64,000 nt of DNA from Cercospora beticola (taxonomy: Eukaryota; Ascomycota; Dothideomycetes; Mycosphaerellales; Mycosphaerellaceae), in contig NC_088937.1 in the NCBI RefSeq assembly GCF_033473495.1, positions 3,596,001-3,660,000 of the forward strand, written 5' to 3'. Below, in pieces: positions 63,261 through 64,000 of the stretch. The stretch's first letter is position 1, and every line of letters begins with the position of its first letter. A program made the translations under genes and the position numbers. Under the pieces are notes generated by a model, which searched no databases, was not told where the DNA came from, and saw nothing but the letters and a program-made list of their open reading frames with translations.

Positions 63261-64000
63261 CATGAGCAGGAATAAGAGCAATTGTCAAGCATGCATTCGA
63301 GATCATGGGCCACATTTGGCGAGGCGTTCTGGAGGACCTGCGAAGCTCATTTCCGAGCTTCAAAAATCGTACCAGCAGCATTGGTGAGGTCCCACCAGGT
63401 GAACTGGGGTATCAGCGAGCACGTGGAATTGATCAAAGGAATTTCTTTATTGTACAGTAGCTAATGAAAAGACCAGTAGGTAGCCCCGTACTCAGTGCAC
63501 AACTTGAGCGCCCTTTGTCTCCTCCCAAAGCAGACACACGCTCGTATTCAAATTTCAAGAACCATCGCTCCTCTCCCATGTTGACCAGCCGGCCAGCTCT
63601 TCTGTCTAGCTTTTTGGTACTGGACCCTGCCCAAATTCCCTCAAATCGTGTTTTGCACAACAGCTAATGCAACTTTCAGTGCGTAGACCCATGCAAAGTG
63701 CGAACTATGAGTGTCCTTTGTCTTGTCCCAAAGCAGACGAACGCTCGTGTGCAAAATCTCAAGAACCATTCTCTCCCTTCCCCAAGTTGTTCAGCCGGTC
63801 GATTATTTCCTTCAGCCTCTTGGTACTGTGGTCTGGCCCAACTTCCCTTCCTTGATCCATTGGTATGCCTCTTCTTTGTTCTCCGTAGCAGTCTCCGCTG
63901 CACTCAAAGACCCATCCGAGTGGCGATCGATTCCATCTCTCCTTCCTGGCCATCTTCTCCGCAAATGCCGAATATTTCCACATCCAACTGAGCTGGCCTC
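63261..64000. other. right-edge region with a diverged direct duplication, no supported gene
   Basis: This contains the duplication listed separately. Several short frames on both strands remain open across each copy, but none shows start context, introns or a family motif. A gene truncated by the right edge cannot be excluded. Confidence 0.45.
63500..63855. repeat. diverged tandem direct duplication, period about 204 bp
   Basis: The word cctttgtct..tcccaaagcagac occurs at 63512 and 63715 (203 bp apart). It is followed in both copies by acgctcgt.t.caaa and aagaacca; the word ttggtactg occurs at 63614 and 63820. Minus-strand translation keeps GEERWFLKFEYERVSAL versus GEGREWFLRFCTRAFVCF, so the copies may descend from a coding exon. 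Confidence 0.7.

Overview
The window looks like nuclear chromosome from a filamentous ascomycete (Pezizomycotina). Genes lie on both strands. Most introns are 47-90 bp with GTRNGY donors, CTAAC/CTGAC-type branch sites and YAG acceptors. Typical fungal families are present: HET domain, HsbA-like cell-wall protein, fungal P450, DHA1-type MFS, GH92 mannosidase. The gene mix suggests Dothideomycetes, but that is an inference I cannot test here. No rRNA, convincing tRNA, CRISPR or transposase is visible. Exon boundaries below were worked out by eye from splice signals and reading-frame continuity.

Region 1 (1-20.7 kb) is ordinary gene-dense chromosome: GH92 alpha-mannosidase, TMEM33/Pom33-like ER membrane protein, GNAT acetyltransferase, PRPP synthetase with a long insertion, MFS transporter, a four-exon Pbi2-like proteinase inhibitor, the ribosome-biogenesis GTPase Bms1, an alpha/beta hydrolase and a cytochrome P450.

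Region 2 (20.7-35.3 kb) mixes a broken HET-domain gene (one in-frame stop and one frameshift) with housekeeping genes. These are a divergent pair of mitochondrial-type genes (a small membrane protein and mitoribosomal mL44), a cysteine-rich membrane protein, a membrane-anchored alpha/beta hydrolase and an HsbA-like GPI protein.

Region 3 (35.3-60.4 kb) is the unusual part. Seven consecutive genes, all on the minus strand, encode large, mostly disordered, Q/S/P-rich proteins. Each carries the same short helical core, with pattern FGGxIL...KMLNxKR...S.KxFxKRVxxAIRHIFG, which in four members is followed by an NPxSxC..C tail. The core looks like a small helix-turn-helix, possibly nucleic-acid binding; I recognise no named family. 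Members three and four share a 73-bp upstream block. Member five has an in-frame TAG. Member six has a one-base deletion and a one-base homopolymer insertion. Member two carries an 18-residue (54-bp) minisatellite. Between members two and three lies a roughly 3.3-kb degenerate tandem array of about 22 units of 150-160 bp; in parts it still reads as a 50-53-residue protein repeat interrupted by stops. I regard the paralog cluster and this array as the most likely undescribed system in the window.

Region 4 (60.7-64 kb) returns to ordinary genes: a TatD/Scn1-type metal-dependent hydrolase, a two-helix membrane protein, and a diverged ~204-bp direct duplication at the right edge.
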